Source: an uncultured Alphaproteobacteria bacterium (GTDB lineage: Bacteria > Pseudomonadota > Alphaproteobacteria > Methylaequorales > Methylaequoraceae). Taken from it: 64,000 bases of DNA. Position numbers and translations under genes: made by a program. Below are positions 50,206-59,318 of this stretch, piece after piece (position 1 is the stretch's first letter; every line of letters begins with the position of its first letter). The stretch spans positions 1 to 64,000 of the forward strand of contig CACMWI010000005.1 in NCBI GenBank assembly GCA_902617375.1, given 5' to 3'. The notes below the pieces were generated by a model. The model saw nothing but the letters and a program-made list of their open reading frames with translations, was not told the DNA's origin and did no database searches.

Positions 50206-51890
50206 TATCTGGCTAAAAGACCTTTTACAACAATTTGAGCCTGAATTTCAGCAGCCCCTTCAAAAATATTAAGGATTCTTGAATCGCATAAGACCCTACT
50301 GATGGGGTACTCTAGTGCATAACCGTTTCCACCATGAATTTGAAGAGCACTGTCTGCATTGCTCCAAGCAACTCTGGCAGCAAGAAGTTTGGCCATACCT
50401 GCCTCAATGTCACATCTAACATCATTATCTTTTTCTCTGGCTGAAAATAAAGTTATCTGTCGAGCAACAGTTGTCTCCATCGCCATCCAGGCTAGCTTAT
50501 TGAATATTCTAGGGAATTTAAGTATTTGTTTGCCGAATTGACTTCTATCTTTCGCGTATTGCAAACCCAACTCGAGAGCGTTTTGTGCAACACCCACAGC
50601 TCTTGCGGCTGTCTGAATTCTAGCAGATTCAAAGGTTTCCATGAGTTGTTTAAATCCATTACCTTCTTGTTCACCTAAAAGATTTTTCTTGCTTACTTTT
50701 ATATCTTCAAGAGCTATCTCGTATTCCTTCATTCCTCTATAGCCTAGGACTTCGATTTCACTTCCTGACATTCCTTCCATAGGAAAAGGTTTTTCACAAT
50801 TCCCTCTCGGTTTCTCCACCAAAAACATGCTGAGACCTTTGTAGCCTTTTTGGTTCATATCTGTTCTAGCAAGGACTGTCATCAAATCTGATCTTGCACC
50901 GTGGGTTATCCAAGTTTTGTTTCCATTTATGATGTAATCATCTCCTTGAGGCTGCGCTCTGGTTGAAAGACTACCTAAATCTGATCCAGTGTTTGGTTCA
51001 GTAAAGACTGCGGTTGTCAAAATATTACCTGAGGCAATTTCAGGTAGATATTTTTTTTTCTGTTCTTCGGTACCACCCAATCTTATTAGTTCACCTGCGA
51101 TCTCTGCGCGAGTACCTAAAGATCCCGCGGCTAAAAAACCTCTCGAAAGTTCTTCTGTTACAACGCACATTGCAACTTTACCCATACCTAATCCGCCGTA
51201 ACTTTCGGGTATTGCGATACTAAATACACCTAGCTCGGCCATTTTTTTTAGAACATCGTCTGGAATCAGAGCATCCTTTAAGTGCCATTCATTGGCATGA
51301 GGTAAAATTTCTTCCTCTGTAAATTTTTTAAACTGATCTTGGATCATATCAAGAGTTTCATCGTTAAGTCCCAGACTAGGAAATATTTCTTTATCAAGTG
51401 AATCAACTATTATCGTTTTGATTTTATCAGAGAGGCCTATGTCTATTATGTCTTTCACCGATTCGTCATTCATAAATTCAAAATCGGTTTCGTCTAGATG
51501 AAGATCGGACGGTCTCACCATTTCAGATTGACTCATCATTATACCGTTTCTCATTTGAGTTAAATATTCAGCGAAGGCGAACAATGTTACAGCAGCATCT
51601 ATCTCTGAGGATTTATCTTCGTCATTAAGACGGATAAACCAATTAAGTGTTTCTCTTAGTCCTATTCTATATGTGTCAAACCATGCAAAACCATGTGTTT
51701 TAGATTGATTTAATTCTAATAACTGGTTATCAATTCTATTGTCTTTAGTTAGAGCAGATTTGAATGCTTCTTTAGATTTGTTGGAAATCGTTTCAAGTTT
51801 ATTGAGAATATCTTTTAATGTTGCAGTGTTAGACAGAAGATATTTTTTTAAACTAATTGTTTCTGAATTTATGTTAAATGAACTATCCAT
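50205..51890 (-). CDS. mcd: Methylsuccinyl-CoA dehydrogenase
   Basis: FAD acyl-CoA dehydrogenase that converts (2S)-methylsuccinyl-CoA to mesaconyl-CoA. At 561 residues it is about 170 longer than ordinary acyl-CoA dehydrogenases. The extra N-terminal helical domain includes KTHGFAWFDTYRIGLRETLNWF and MSQSEMVRPSDLHLDETDF, features I recognise from this subfamily. The core has TEPNTGSDLGSLSTRA near residue 298, GNKTWITHGARSDL, and QIHGGNGYALEYPISR near the C-terminus. Neighbours ccr, ecm, pduO and etfAB support the specific call. Confidence 0.9.
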   Translation of the reverse strand: MDSSFNINSETISLKKYLLSNTATLKDILNKLETISNKSKEAFKSALTKDNRIDNQLLELNQSKTHGFAWFDTYRIGLRETLNWFIRLNDEDKSSEIDAAVTLFAFAEYLTQMRNGIMMSQSEMVRPSDLHLDETDFEFMNDESVKDIIDIGLSDKIKTIIVDSLDKEIFPSLGLNDETLDMIQDQFKKFTEEEILPHANEWHLKDALIPDDVLKKMAELGVFSIAIPESYGGLGMGKVAMCVVTEELSRGFLAAGSLGTRAEIAGELIRLGGTEEQKKKYLPEIASGNILTTAVFTEPNTGSDLGSLSTRAQPQGDDYIINGNKTWITHGARSDLMTVLARTDMNQKGYKGLSMFLVEKPRGNCEKPFPMEGMSGSEIEVLGYRGMKEYEIALEDIKVSKKNLLGEQEGNGFKQLMETFESARIQTAARAVGVAQNALELGLQYAKDRSQFGKQILKFPRIFNKLAWMAMETTVARQITLFSAREKDNDVRCDIEAGMAKLLAARVAWSNADSALQIHGGNGYALEYPISRVLCDSRILNIFEGAAEIQAQIVVKGLLAR

Positions 51891-51932
51891 GATCTTAATA
51901 TTTAATTATTATTATTGCTTATTCAAGTATAT

Positions 51933-53162
51933 TTATAATTCATTAAAGCTTTTCATTCCAGTCTTTTTTGCTTGAACTAAAGCCGCCATATTTCCAGGAA
52001 GATGTTTATTGTTCATCATCTTCGTATGAGCCACCGGAATTTCGCTCCATTTGAAACACTCAGACATCAAGGGTTTTATTAATTTATTAATCATCATGTC
52101 ATTTGCTTGTTTAGCTTGAAATAAGTTTGCAAAATGACTTCCTTGAATTCTTTTTTGTCTCATCCAAACATAACGCGCATCCATTGTTAAATTATACCCT
52201 GATGTTCCAGCACAAATCACAACCATTCCTCCAGTCTTTACCAAATAACAGGAAACTGGAAAGGTTGATTCTCCTGGATGTTCAAAAACTATATCTACAT
52301 CTTTTTTTCCAGTGATTTCCCAAATGTCTTTACCTAAAACTCTGCAACTTTTTATAAAATTAGAATATTCAGATTGATCTTTGACATCTGGAAGTTGTCC
52401 AAAACAATTATAATTTTTCCTGTTCAGCACTCCAACTGCACCAAGTTCTTTAACAAATGGAATTTTTTCATCATCTGAAATTATACCTATTGCGTTTGCA
52501 CCGACTGCCTTACATATCTGTACCGCCATGCTTCCAATACCTCCAGAGGCGCCCCAAATCAAAACATTCATCCCAGGCTTTAAAGCGTGAGGTGGGTGGC
52601 CAAAAAGCATTCTGAAAGAAGTTGCTAATGTTAGAGTATAACAACCGCTTTCTTCCCACGACAGATGCTCAGGTTTTTTTAATAGTTGTCTTGACTGAAC
52701 TGTCGTAAATTGTGCAAATGAACCGTCATTTGTTTCGTATCCCCATATCCTCTGAGATTTTGAATACATCGGCTCACCACCATTACATTCTTCATCGTCC
52801 CCGTCATCTCTATTACAATGAATAATGACTTCATCACCAACTTTCCATCTTTTTACATTATCACCAACTGCCCAAACAATGCCAGATGCATCTGAACCCC
52901 CTATATGGTATCCTGTATCTTTTCCAATGACTGATATTGGGATACCTTGAGATGCCCAAACGTTGTTGTAATTAATTCCAACTGCCATTACCATTACAAG
53001 AACTTCGTCTTTACCAGGTTTCTGAACTGGCATCTTCTCAATTTTCATGGCGTCCTCAGGAAAACCTAATCTATCCTCTCTTATAACCCATGCATACATT
53101 TGTTCAGGCACTTCTCCCAGACTTGGAATTTCTCCAATCTCATAAATTTTCTTTGCAGTCAT
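51933..53162 (-). CDS. ccr: Crotonyl-CoA carboxylase/reductase
   Basis: Reductively carboxylates crotonyl-CoA to ethylmalonyl-CoA with NADPH and CO2, the key step of the ethylmalonyl-CoA pathway. The 409-residue MDR-superfamily protein has KIEKMPVQKPGKDEVLVMVMAVGINYNNVWA (around residues 41-71), HIGGSDASGIVWAVGDNV, HCNRDDGDDEECNGGEPMYS, the NADPH motif IWGASGGIGSMAVQI near residue 205, and FEHPGESTFPVSCYLVKTGG. It is divergent from ecm across a 100-base gap. Confidence 0.95.
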   Translation of the reverse strand: MTAKKIYEIGEIPSLGEVPEQMYAWVIREDRLGFPEDAMKIEKMPVQKPGKDEVLVMVMAVGINYNNVWASQGIPISVIGKDTGYHIGGSDASGIVWAVGDNVKRWKVGDEVIIHCNRDDGDDEECNGGEPMYSKSQRIWGYETNDGSFAQFTTVQSRQLLKKPEHLSWEESGCYTLTLATSFRMLFGHPPHALKPGMNVLIWGASGGIGSMAVQICKAVGANAIGIISDDEKIPFVKELGAVGVLNRKNYNCFGQLPDVKDQSEYSNFIKSCRVLGKDIWEITGKKDVDIVFEHPGESTFPVSCYLVKTGGMVVICAGTSGYNLTMDARYVWMRQKRIQGSHFANLFQAKQANDMMINKLIKPLMSECFKWSEIPVAHTKMMNNKHLPGNMAALVQAKKTGMKSFNEL

Positions 53163-53262
53163 AACGGTTCCTATGATAATCTAAATTGATTTATACCACT
53201 AAAAATTAAAAAATAAATGAAATTTCTTGTTAGCTGTTAAAATTAATATTATTTAAGGAAAA

Positions 53263-55242
53263 ATGAATAAAGTTAAAGATAAGCCATGGATGATAAGAAC
53301 TTATGCTGGTCACTCATCAGCTGAAGCCTCCAACAGACTTTACAGAGAAAATTTAAAAAAAGGTCAAACAGGTTTATCGGTTGCTTTCGATTTACCCACT
53401 CAAACTGGATATGATTCAGATCATATTCTTTCAAAAGGTGAGGTTGGTAAAGTTGGAGTTCCAATTAGCCATATTGGAAATATGCAAACTCTTTTTAATA
53501 AAATTCCCTTGGAAAAAATGAACACTTCGATGACAATTAACGCTCCTGCGCCTTGGTTATTAGCTTTATATATTGCAACAGCAGAGAAACAAGGGGTTGA
53601 CAAAAGGCTTCTTGCAGGTACCACACAAAATGATATTACAAAAGAATATTTATCAAGAGGTACTTACATTTTTCCTCCTGAACCTAGTTTAAAATTAACA
53701 ACTGATATTATTAAATACACAACCAGTGAAATACCCAAATGGAACCCCATAAATATTTGTTCGTATCACCTTCAGGAAGCAGGAGCAACGCCAGAGCAAG
53801 AACTCTCTATTGCTTTGGCTACTGCAATCGGTGTTTTAGAATATTTACATGATTCTGAAAAAATTAAGAACTCTCTTTTTGAAAAGATTGTGGGAAGAAT
53901 AAGTTTTTTTGTTAACTCAGGAATGCGATTCGTTACCGAAACTGCAAAAATGGTTTCTTTCACTGAACTTTGGGATGAAATATGTTCCAAAAGGTTTAAA
54001 ATTTCAGATCCAAAATATAGAAGATTTAGGTATGGTATGCAAGTTAACTCGCTTGGCTTAACTGAATTACAACCCGAAAATAATGTTTACAGAATTTTAA
54101 TTCAAATGCTTCCGGTTGTTATTGCTAAAAATTCTAGAGCAAGAGCAGTTCAATTGCCAGCATGGAATGAAGCTCTTGGTCTTCCTAGACCATGGGACCA
54201 ACAATGGAGTCTTCGACTGCAACAAATAATGGCATATGAAACAGACTTATTAGAATTTTCAGATATATTTGAGGGTTCAAAAGTATTAAAAGAAAAAACA
54301 AACCTTTTGAAAAAATCTGCTTACGATCAGTTGTCAAAAATAGATAAAATTGGAGGATTGATTCCAGCAATTGAAAATGGTTATTTGAAAAGCCAACTTG
54401 TTGAATCTCAAACAAATAGGCAAAGGAATATAGAGCAGGGCGAACAAAAAGTTGTCGGTGTGAACTGTTTTTTAGAGGGAGAGAATTCACCTTTAGTAGA
54501 TGAGAAAGATGGCGGATTTATGAAGGTTAATGATGAAGCTGAGAAAACTCAAATTAACAATGTAAAAAATTGGAAAGAAAAAAGAAATGATAAAAAAGTC
54601 GTCTTGTGTCTAAAAAAATTAAAGGAGATCGCAACGCAGGGCGGAAATATTATGGAAGTTTCCATCGATTGTGCTCATCAAGGTGTAACAACTGGAGAAT
54701 GGTCAAATGTTATGAGAGAAGTGTTTGGAGAATACAGAGCTCCAACAGGAATAGTTTCATCTCATATCTCGAAAACTAGATCAAACGACTCAGATATACA
54801 TCAAATTCAAAAAGAAATTAACAAAATAACTTCCAAACTTAAAAGACGTCCTAAAATGCTGGTCGGCAAACCTGGTTTAGACGGGCACTCTAATGGTGCT
54901 GAACAAATAGCAGTTAGAGCAAGAGATATCGGCTTGGAAGTAGTTTATGACGGGATAAGATCAACACCAGAGCAACTTGTAGTTGCTGCAATAGAAGAAG
55001 GTGTTCACATAATTGGCTTATCAATACTCTCTGGATCACACGTTCATCTTGTAAAAGTTATAATGAATCTTTTAAAAAAGAATGACTTTTCAAGAATACC
55101 TGTAATTGTTGGAGGAATCATTCCTCCATCTGATGAGAGAAAATTAAAGTCTTTTGGAGTAAAAGAAGTCTTTACGCCAAAGGATTTTAAAATTGAAGAA
55201 ATAATGAAACAAATAACCCAAATTATTAAAGAAGCATATTAA
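53263..55242 (+). CDS. ecm: Ethylmalonyl-CoA mutase
   Basis: Adenosylcobalamin-dependent isomerisation of ethylmalonyl-CoA to methylsuccinyl-CoA. The 659-residue protein has the mutase barrel (WMIRTYAGHSSAEASN and GLSVAFDLPTQTGYDSDH at the N-terminus) and a C-terminal B12 domain with the cobalt-ligand motif DGHSNGAEQIAVRAR near residue 544 (DxHxxG; the Ser after His is the Ecm form). Its length and sequence distinguish it from methylmalonyl-CoA mutase. AAGGAAAA before the ATG is a good ribosome-binding site. Its TAA overlaps the next ATG (TAATG). Confidence 0.95.
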   Translation: MNKVKDKPWMIRTYAGHSSAEASNRLYRENLKKGQTGLSVAFDLPTQTGYDSDHILSKGEVGKVGVPISHIGNMQTLFNKIPLEKMNTSMTINAPAPWLLALYIATAEKQGVDKRLLAGTTQNDITKEYLSRGTYIFPPEPSLKLTTDIIKYTTSEIPKWNPINICSYHLQEAGATPEQELSIALATAIGVLEYLHDSEKIKNSLFEKIVGRISFFVNSGMRFVTETAKMVSFTELWDEICSKRFKISDPKYRRFRYGMQVNSLGLTELQPENNVYRILIQMLPVVIAKNSRARAVQLPAWNEALGLPRPWDQQWSLRLQQIMAYETDLLEFSDIFEGSKVLKEKTNLLKKSAYDQLSKIDKIGGLIPAIENGYLKSQLVESQTNRQRNIEQGEQKVVGVNCFLEGENSPLVDEKDGGFMKVNDEAEKTQINNVKNWKEKRNDKKVVLCLKKLKEIATQGGNIMEVSIDCAHQGVTTGEWSNVMREVFGEYRAPTGIVSSHISKTRSNDSDIHQIQKEINKITSKLKRRPKMLVGKPGLDGHSNGAEQIAVRARDIGLEVVYDGIRSTPEQLVVAAIEEGVHIIGLSILSGSHVHLVKVIMNLLKKNDFSRIPVIVGGIIPPSDERKLKSFGVKEVFTPKDFKIEEIMKQITQIIKEAY

Positions 55243-56095
55243 TGAGTAAAAAAAAACTTTAGATTTAGCTATTCATATATTAAGACAAATCAATGATTAT
55301 GATCTTTCAGAGTATATTCCTATAAAGCTTAATGACAAAAACATTGGATGGGCGCACATCTCAACTTTATGTAACGTTCCAAATATTAAAATTCCATGCA
55401 AACACGTGGACATTAACAAAATTATTGATTTTACCAATCAGTCCGCCTCAAGAAAGAGAGAACTTGAATATTGCCCAATTTTTGATTTTGAATCGTTAAA
55501 ACCAAAACTTAAGTTCGATCACAAAAAAAAATTTTGCAATGGAAGAAAATTCATCATAGAAAGAAAATTTCTCTCAAAATTTGGATTCCCAGCATATGGA
55601 GTGCACTGCAATGTTTGGAGTAAATTCAAAAACTCAACAATTATTCATCTAGCCAAGAGATCGCACAAACTTAATAATTTCCCAGGTCTTTATGATAATT
55701 TAATTGCTGGTGGTCAACCAATAGATTTATCAATAAAAAATAATTTCTTTAAAGAAGCATTTGAGGAGGCTGGTTTAAGTCAAAAACAATCTTCCCATGC
55801 CAAAAAAAGTAATACTGTCCATTATCGACATAATGAAAACACAAATTTTAATTCAGCAATTATATTTAACTATCACTTAGAAAAATCTGACGATATGAAA
55901 TTTTCAAATCAAGACGGAGAGGTAGAAAGTTTTTTATCGATTGAAATTAATAAACTTTACAAAATTTTAGAAAAAAATTTGTTAAAACCAAATTGTGTAA
56001 TTCCATTAATTGATTTTTTTATATTAAAAGAGAGTGATTTAGTTCCAAAAAACGTTATCGTTGAAATTAAAAGATTATTTGATAATGATGAATGA
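55242..56095 (+). CDS. DUF4743 Nudix hydrolase, frame broken by an A9 run
   Basis: The natural start is the ATG at 55242, overlapping the ecm stop. This frame hits TAG at 55260 after a run of nine As (55248-55256). One added A (or two fewer) joins it to a frame that continues uninterrupted: TLDLAIHILRQINDYDLSEYIP, then KLNDKNIGWAHIST, typical of the DUF4743 N-terminus, and then the Nudix domain from about 55600 (EAFEEAGLSQKQ at the Nudix box). In the second frame the first ATG/GTG/TTG is GTG 55406, which would delete the N-domain. Either homopolymer sequencing error, transcriptional slippage or a real pseudogene. Confidence 0.75.
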
Positions 56096-56741
56096 AAACT
56101 TTAATGGACAAATCTTGCTGCCGGAAGAAAATATAGTCAAAAATGCAATTGTATTTCTGCATGGTTATGGTGCAAATTCTGAAGATCTGATTAATATTGG
56201 TTTAGAATGGAAAAAAAATCTGCCATTCACAGCTTTTATTTCTCCAAATGCTCCATTTAAATGTGAATGGGGAGACAATGCTTATCAATGGTTTGACCTC
56301 ACATCTATTTCCCCTGAAAAAATTGGTGAAGGTTTAAAAAAGGCAGGCCCGCATCTCATAAATTTGATAGAGGATGTTAAAAAAAAATTTTCTTTGGTTG
56401 AATCTCAAATTGCTTTTTTCGGATTTTCTCAAGGAGCAATGATGGGCTTATATCATTTGTGTAAAAGAAAGCAGAGTTGTGCAGGATTATTAGCTTACTC
56501 AGGACTTCTTTTTGAGGATAAAGAGTTTGAAAATGAAGTTTCATCTAAATTCCCAATAAGAATTTTTCACGGCAAAGACGATGAAGTAATACATTATGAG
56601 AATTCATTAAACTCTTATAATAAACTAAAAAAAATGGGCTTCTCTGTTGATCATCATATTCAAGACAACCTTGGCCATGGTATTGACAAATTTGGCTTAG
56701 AATTCGGAAATGATTTCTTGAAAAAAATTTTTAAAGTTTAA
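56088..56741 (+). CDS. Carboxylesterase/phospholipase family protein
   Basis: A 217-residue alpha/beta hydrolase of the acyl-protein-thioesterase/YpfH type. VFLHGYGANSEDLINIG forms the oxyanion region, FFGFSQGAMMGLYH near residue 116 holds the nucleophilic serine, FHGKDDEVIHY the aspartate, and NLGHGID the histidine. The ATG at 56088 (or 56085) overlaps the Nudix gene by eight bases; a TTG at 56061 is less likely. The natural substrate is unknown. Confidence 0.85.
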   Translation: MNENFNGQILLPEENIVKNAIVFLHGYGANSEDLINIGLEWKKNLPFTAFISPNAPFKCEWGDNAYQWFDLTSISPEKIGEGLKKAGPHLINLIEDVKKKFSLVESQIAFFGFSQGAMMGLYHLCKRKQSCAGLLAYSGLLFEDKEFENEVSSKFPIRIFHGKDDEVIHYENSLNSYNKLKKMGFSVDHHIQDNLGHGIDKFGLEFGNDFLKKIFKV

Positions 56742-56781
56742 AATTCGTTGTTTATTCACAATATAATAATAAAGTAAACTT

Positions 56782-57342
56782 ATGAATTTAGTACCTAATA
56801 AATGTCCCGCACTTGTGCTGAACGCTGATTATCAGCCATTGAGCTATTTTCCTTTATCCACATGGTCTTGGAAAAGCGCACTCAAGGCAGTTTTTTTAGA
56901 TAGAGTGAATGTAGTTTCAGAATACAATCAAGTCGTTAGGTCTCCCTCTACAACATTCAAACTCCCAAGTGTTGTTTCTCTTAAAGACTACATTCCATTA
57001 CCAGAAAAAGCAGCATTTACAAGATTTAACGTTTTTTTAAGAGATAAATTTTTATGTCAATATTGCTCAAAAAGTTTTAAAGTTGAAGAACTAACTTTTG
57101 ATCATGTTATACCAAAATCTAAAGGAGGAAAAACTACTTGGGACAATGTTGTCACATCTTGCAGAGTTTGTAATACTTTGAAGGGAAATAAATCTTTGAA
57201 AAAAATTGGAGTTAAACTTAAATCTAACCCATATACACCAAATAACTTTGAACTCAAAGAAATTGGAAGAATGTTTCCTCCTAATTTTCTTCACCAAAGC
57301 TGGAATGATTTTTTATATTGGGATTCAGAGCTTGAACCTTAA
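56782..57342 (+). CDS. HNH endonuclease-domain protein
   Basis: A 186-residue protein with a C-terminal HNH domain. Zinc pairs are CQYC (about residue 93) and CRVC (about residue 131), and the catalytic histidine is in LTFDHVIPKSKGGKTTWDNVV. The N-terminal part (LVLNADYQPLSYFPLSTWSW) is conserved in a family of housekeeping-type HNH proteins in alphaproteobacteria, whose role is not established. A TATAAT at 56762-56767 lies 15 bases before the ATG. There is no restriction-modification or phage context. The stop shares TTAA with coq7. Confidence 0.85.
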   Translation: MNLVPNKCPALVLNADYQPLSYFPLSTWSWKSALKAVFLDRVNVVSEYNQVVRSPSTTFKLPSVVSLKDYIPLPEKAAFTRFNVFLRDKFLCQYCSKSFKVEELTFDHVIPKSKGGKTTWDNVVTSCRVCNTLKGNKSLKKIGVKLKSNPYTPNNFELKEIGRMFPPNFLHQSWNDFLYWDSELEP

Positions 57343-57863
57343 ATTTTTTTTGAAAGCCTAATCGCTAGTCTAGTTAAATTCTTTGTTAAATTCTTAAAAA
57401 TATCTACACTTTGATCGTTGAGGTTAGATTGTTCTGCAAACGACCTGTGCTCATCTTCATCTGCACAAAATTTTTTTATTTTTTTGAGCATCTCTTTTTC
57501 TGATCCCAGACTTTCCAAATATTTTATTTGTGCATTGTAATGATCAACAATCACTTCTTCTACTGCTTCTGTGCAGGCGTGTACATATTTTTCTCCTAGC
57601 ACCGATGTAACTGCACCTAAAAAATATCCACCGTAATGCCAAATTGGACTAAGAGCCGTTGGTCTAGTTCTATTCTTTAACATTGTCTTGTCAAAATAAT
57701 CGAAATGTTCAAATTCTTCGGCAATCATTATTTCAAGCTTTTTCTTCAACTCTTTTTTTTTGCAAAACTTTATTTGCCCAGAATAAATTCGTTGAGCTCC
57801 ATACTCACCTGCGTGGTTGACTCTTATAATCTCATCAATTCTTTTTTGAAGTTTAGTTTTCAT
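57339..57863 (-). CDS. coq7: COQ7-type 5-demethoxyubiquinol hydroxylase
   Basis: Di-iron hydroxylase of ubiquinone synthesis. The 174-residue protein starts RIDEIIRVNHAGEYGAQRIY and has the iron-ligand helices EEFEHFDYF near residue 47, EAVEEVIVDHYNAQ near residue 97, and DEDEHRSFA near residue 131. Length and motifs match the mitochondrial-type COQ7 found in alphaproteobacteria. Ubiquinone is the acceptor for SdhCDAB in this window. Confidence 0.95.
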   Translation of the reverse strand: MKTKLQKRIDEIIRVNHAGEYGAQRIYSGQIKFCKKKELKKKLEIMIAEEFEHFDYFDKTMLKNRTRPTALSPIWHYGGYFLGAVTSVLGEKYVHACTEAVEEVIVDHYNAQIKYLESLGSEKEMLKKIKKFCADEDEHRSFAEQSNLNDQSVDIFKNLTKNLTRLAIRLSKKI

Positions 57864-58023
57864 TTTTTTAAATATAGTTCGTTAACTTAATTAGTAAAGT
57901 TGAATTTAGAAAGTTGAAATTTACAAAAAAACCAAATACTAATCCGATAAAGAATTACAATCCAAATAAATTCTGACACAAATATATGTCAGTTTTATTG
58001 AGTAGAGATTGACCAAAAAAAAG
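57864..58023. other. 160-base intergenic region with an inverted repeat
   Basis: No open frame. CTGACA (57973-57978) and TGTCAG (57987-57992) are perfect inverted copies around eight A+T bases, followed on the plus strand by TTTTATT. It could be a weak terminator or an operator for coq7, whose start lies 110 bases away. It is too short a stem to call a terminator with confidence. Confidence 0.3.
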
Positions 58024-58707
58024 CTACTTCTTAATTACAAGTAAGTTATTATCCTTTAAATGGGCACGTGAAGATAATTCAACAAAAAAATAATTAAATT
58101 TTTTCTTTTCAAAGAATTTTATAAATCTTTCTTTATCCTTATAAAAAATATCTTCTATTATATAGAATCCATTTGATCCAAGAAAATTTATTGAATTTAA
58201 GAAAAAATTTATTGTTCCATCAAATTGATGACATCCGTCATCAATAATCAAATCAAAATCACTAATTTTTACTTTCTTCCACATTTCTTTTATGCTTTTT
58301 GAATCAAACTGATCTACTTTAAAAGTTTTAATTCTATCTTCTTCAAATAAGGTATTAGGATCAATATCTGCTCCAAATATTTTTGCTTTAGAAAAAAAAT
58401 TCTTCCATACCCTGAGAGAAGCTCCAGGCAATGATTTTCTTTTTAATTCATCATTAAATACTTTATTGGTTCCTATACCAAGTTCAAACACTTTTTTTAT
58501 TTGAAAGCGTTGATTGGAAAATAAAAAATAGTAAAAATCTGTATAACTATGAGGCTTCCAAGAAAAAAATTTCTTATAACCCTCAAAAGAACCTTTGTCA
58601 CAACCAAATTTCTTACACAGTTTATTAAGTTCGTTTGCTTGAAATTGATAGTGCAATGTAAAGGAATCTAGTGATTTTTTTTTTTGATTATTAAAAAATT
58701 TGAACAT
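58024..58707 (-). CDS. Class I SAM-dependent methyltransferase-like protein
   Basis: A 227-residue protein with a Rossmann methyltransferase pattern: VFELGIGTNKVF near residue 73, IFGADIDPNTLFEEDRI near residue 108, and DFDLIIDDGCHQFDGT near residue 149. The IDDG.H motif is typical of methyltransferases acting on sugars of natural products or surface polysaccharides. The exact substrate is unknown. The gene opens the surface-polysaccharide-like region. Confidence 0.7.
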   Translation of the reverse strand: MFKFFNNQKKKSLDSFTLHYQFQANELNKLCKKFGCDKGSFEGYKKFFSWKPHSYTDFYYFLFSNQRFQIKKVFELGIGTNKVFNDELKRKSLPGASLRVWKNFFSKAKIFGADIDPNTLFEEDRIKTFKVDQFDSKSIKEMWKKVKISDFDLIIDDGCHQFDGTINFFLNSINFLGSNGFYIIEDIFYKDKERFIKFFEKKKFNYFFVELSSRAHLKDNNLLVIKK

Positions 58708-58764
58708 ATTAAATTTTGTATCATTCCTCCGAGAGATTAAATATTTAAGACTCAGGAAAAAGTT

Positions 58765-59250
58765 TTACTTTCTAGATCCATATAATCTCCAAACAAAATA
58801 TATATTGAATAATACCAGTGATAAAGAAATTATTGTATTAATATTCGCTAAAGAAAATCCCATCACACTAAAAAGTATTTCATCACACTTTGTTAGTGGC
58901 ACAGAATCCAGATGCATTCTTAAATCTTCAATGCTTTCAAAATTTCCCACTGAAGATGTACAACCAGAACTATATTCGACAAATCCTCTTTCTACTAAAC
59001 TGTGAAAAAAAGCAATTAAAAAACTTATAAAAAAGAGAAAAAAAATTGAATAGAAATGAATATTTTTATATTCCATAAAAAAGGAAATGATGCAGATACA
59101 AATTATAAAAAAATACGGGATTCGCTGGTAAATACACAATTCACACGGAGGAAAATTATAAAAGAATTCTAGTATGTATGCCCCTGTTATTATTATCAAC
59201 GATATGGAAAAAGCCACACGGAAATAATATTTTTTTATATTTTCAACCAT
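58765..59250 (-). CDS. dsbB: Disulfide bond formation protein B
   Basis: Inner-membrane quinone reductase that reoxidises DsbA. The 161-residue protein has four predicted transmembrane helices, CELCIYQRIPYFF near residue 36 with the first Cys pair, and a periplasmic loop with the second pair (YSSGCTSSV and LTKCDEIL). dsbA is not in the window. It is embedded among methyltransferases rather than in an operon. Confidence 0.88.
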   Translation of the reverse strand: MVENIKKYYFRVAFSISLIIITGAYILEFFYNFPPCELCIYQRIPYFFIICICIISFFMEYKNIHFYSIFFLFFISFLIAFFHSLVERGFVEYSSGCTSSVGNFESIEDLRMHLDSVPLTKCDEILFSVMGFSLANINTIISLSLVLFNIYFVWRLYGSRK

Positions 59251-59318
59251 ATGAATTTTAAAAAAAGTATTTAAAACAAAGTGAATATTTTTTTTATATA
59301 ATATGCTATTTAAAATTA

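Noticed and set aside
53263-55242. Methylmalonyl-CoA mutase as the identity of the B12 mutase
   Set aside because: The protein is single-chain, about 660 residues, carries DGHSNGAEQ in the B12 domain, and is divergent from ccr. These point to ethylmalonyl-CoA mutase. A separate methylmalonyl-CoA mutase may exist elsewhere.
56782-57342. HNH protein as part of a restriction, homing or phage-defence system
   Set aside because: No methylase, phage or toxin genes nearby, and the N-terminal region matches the widespread single-copy alphaproteobacterial HNH family.
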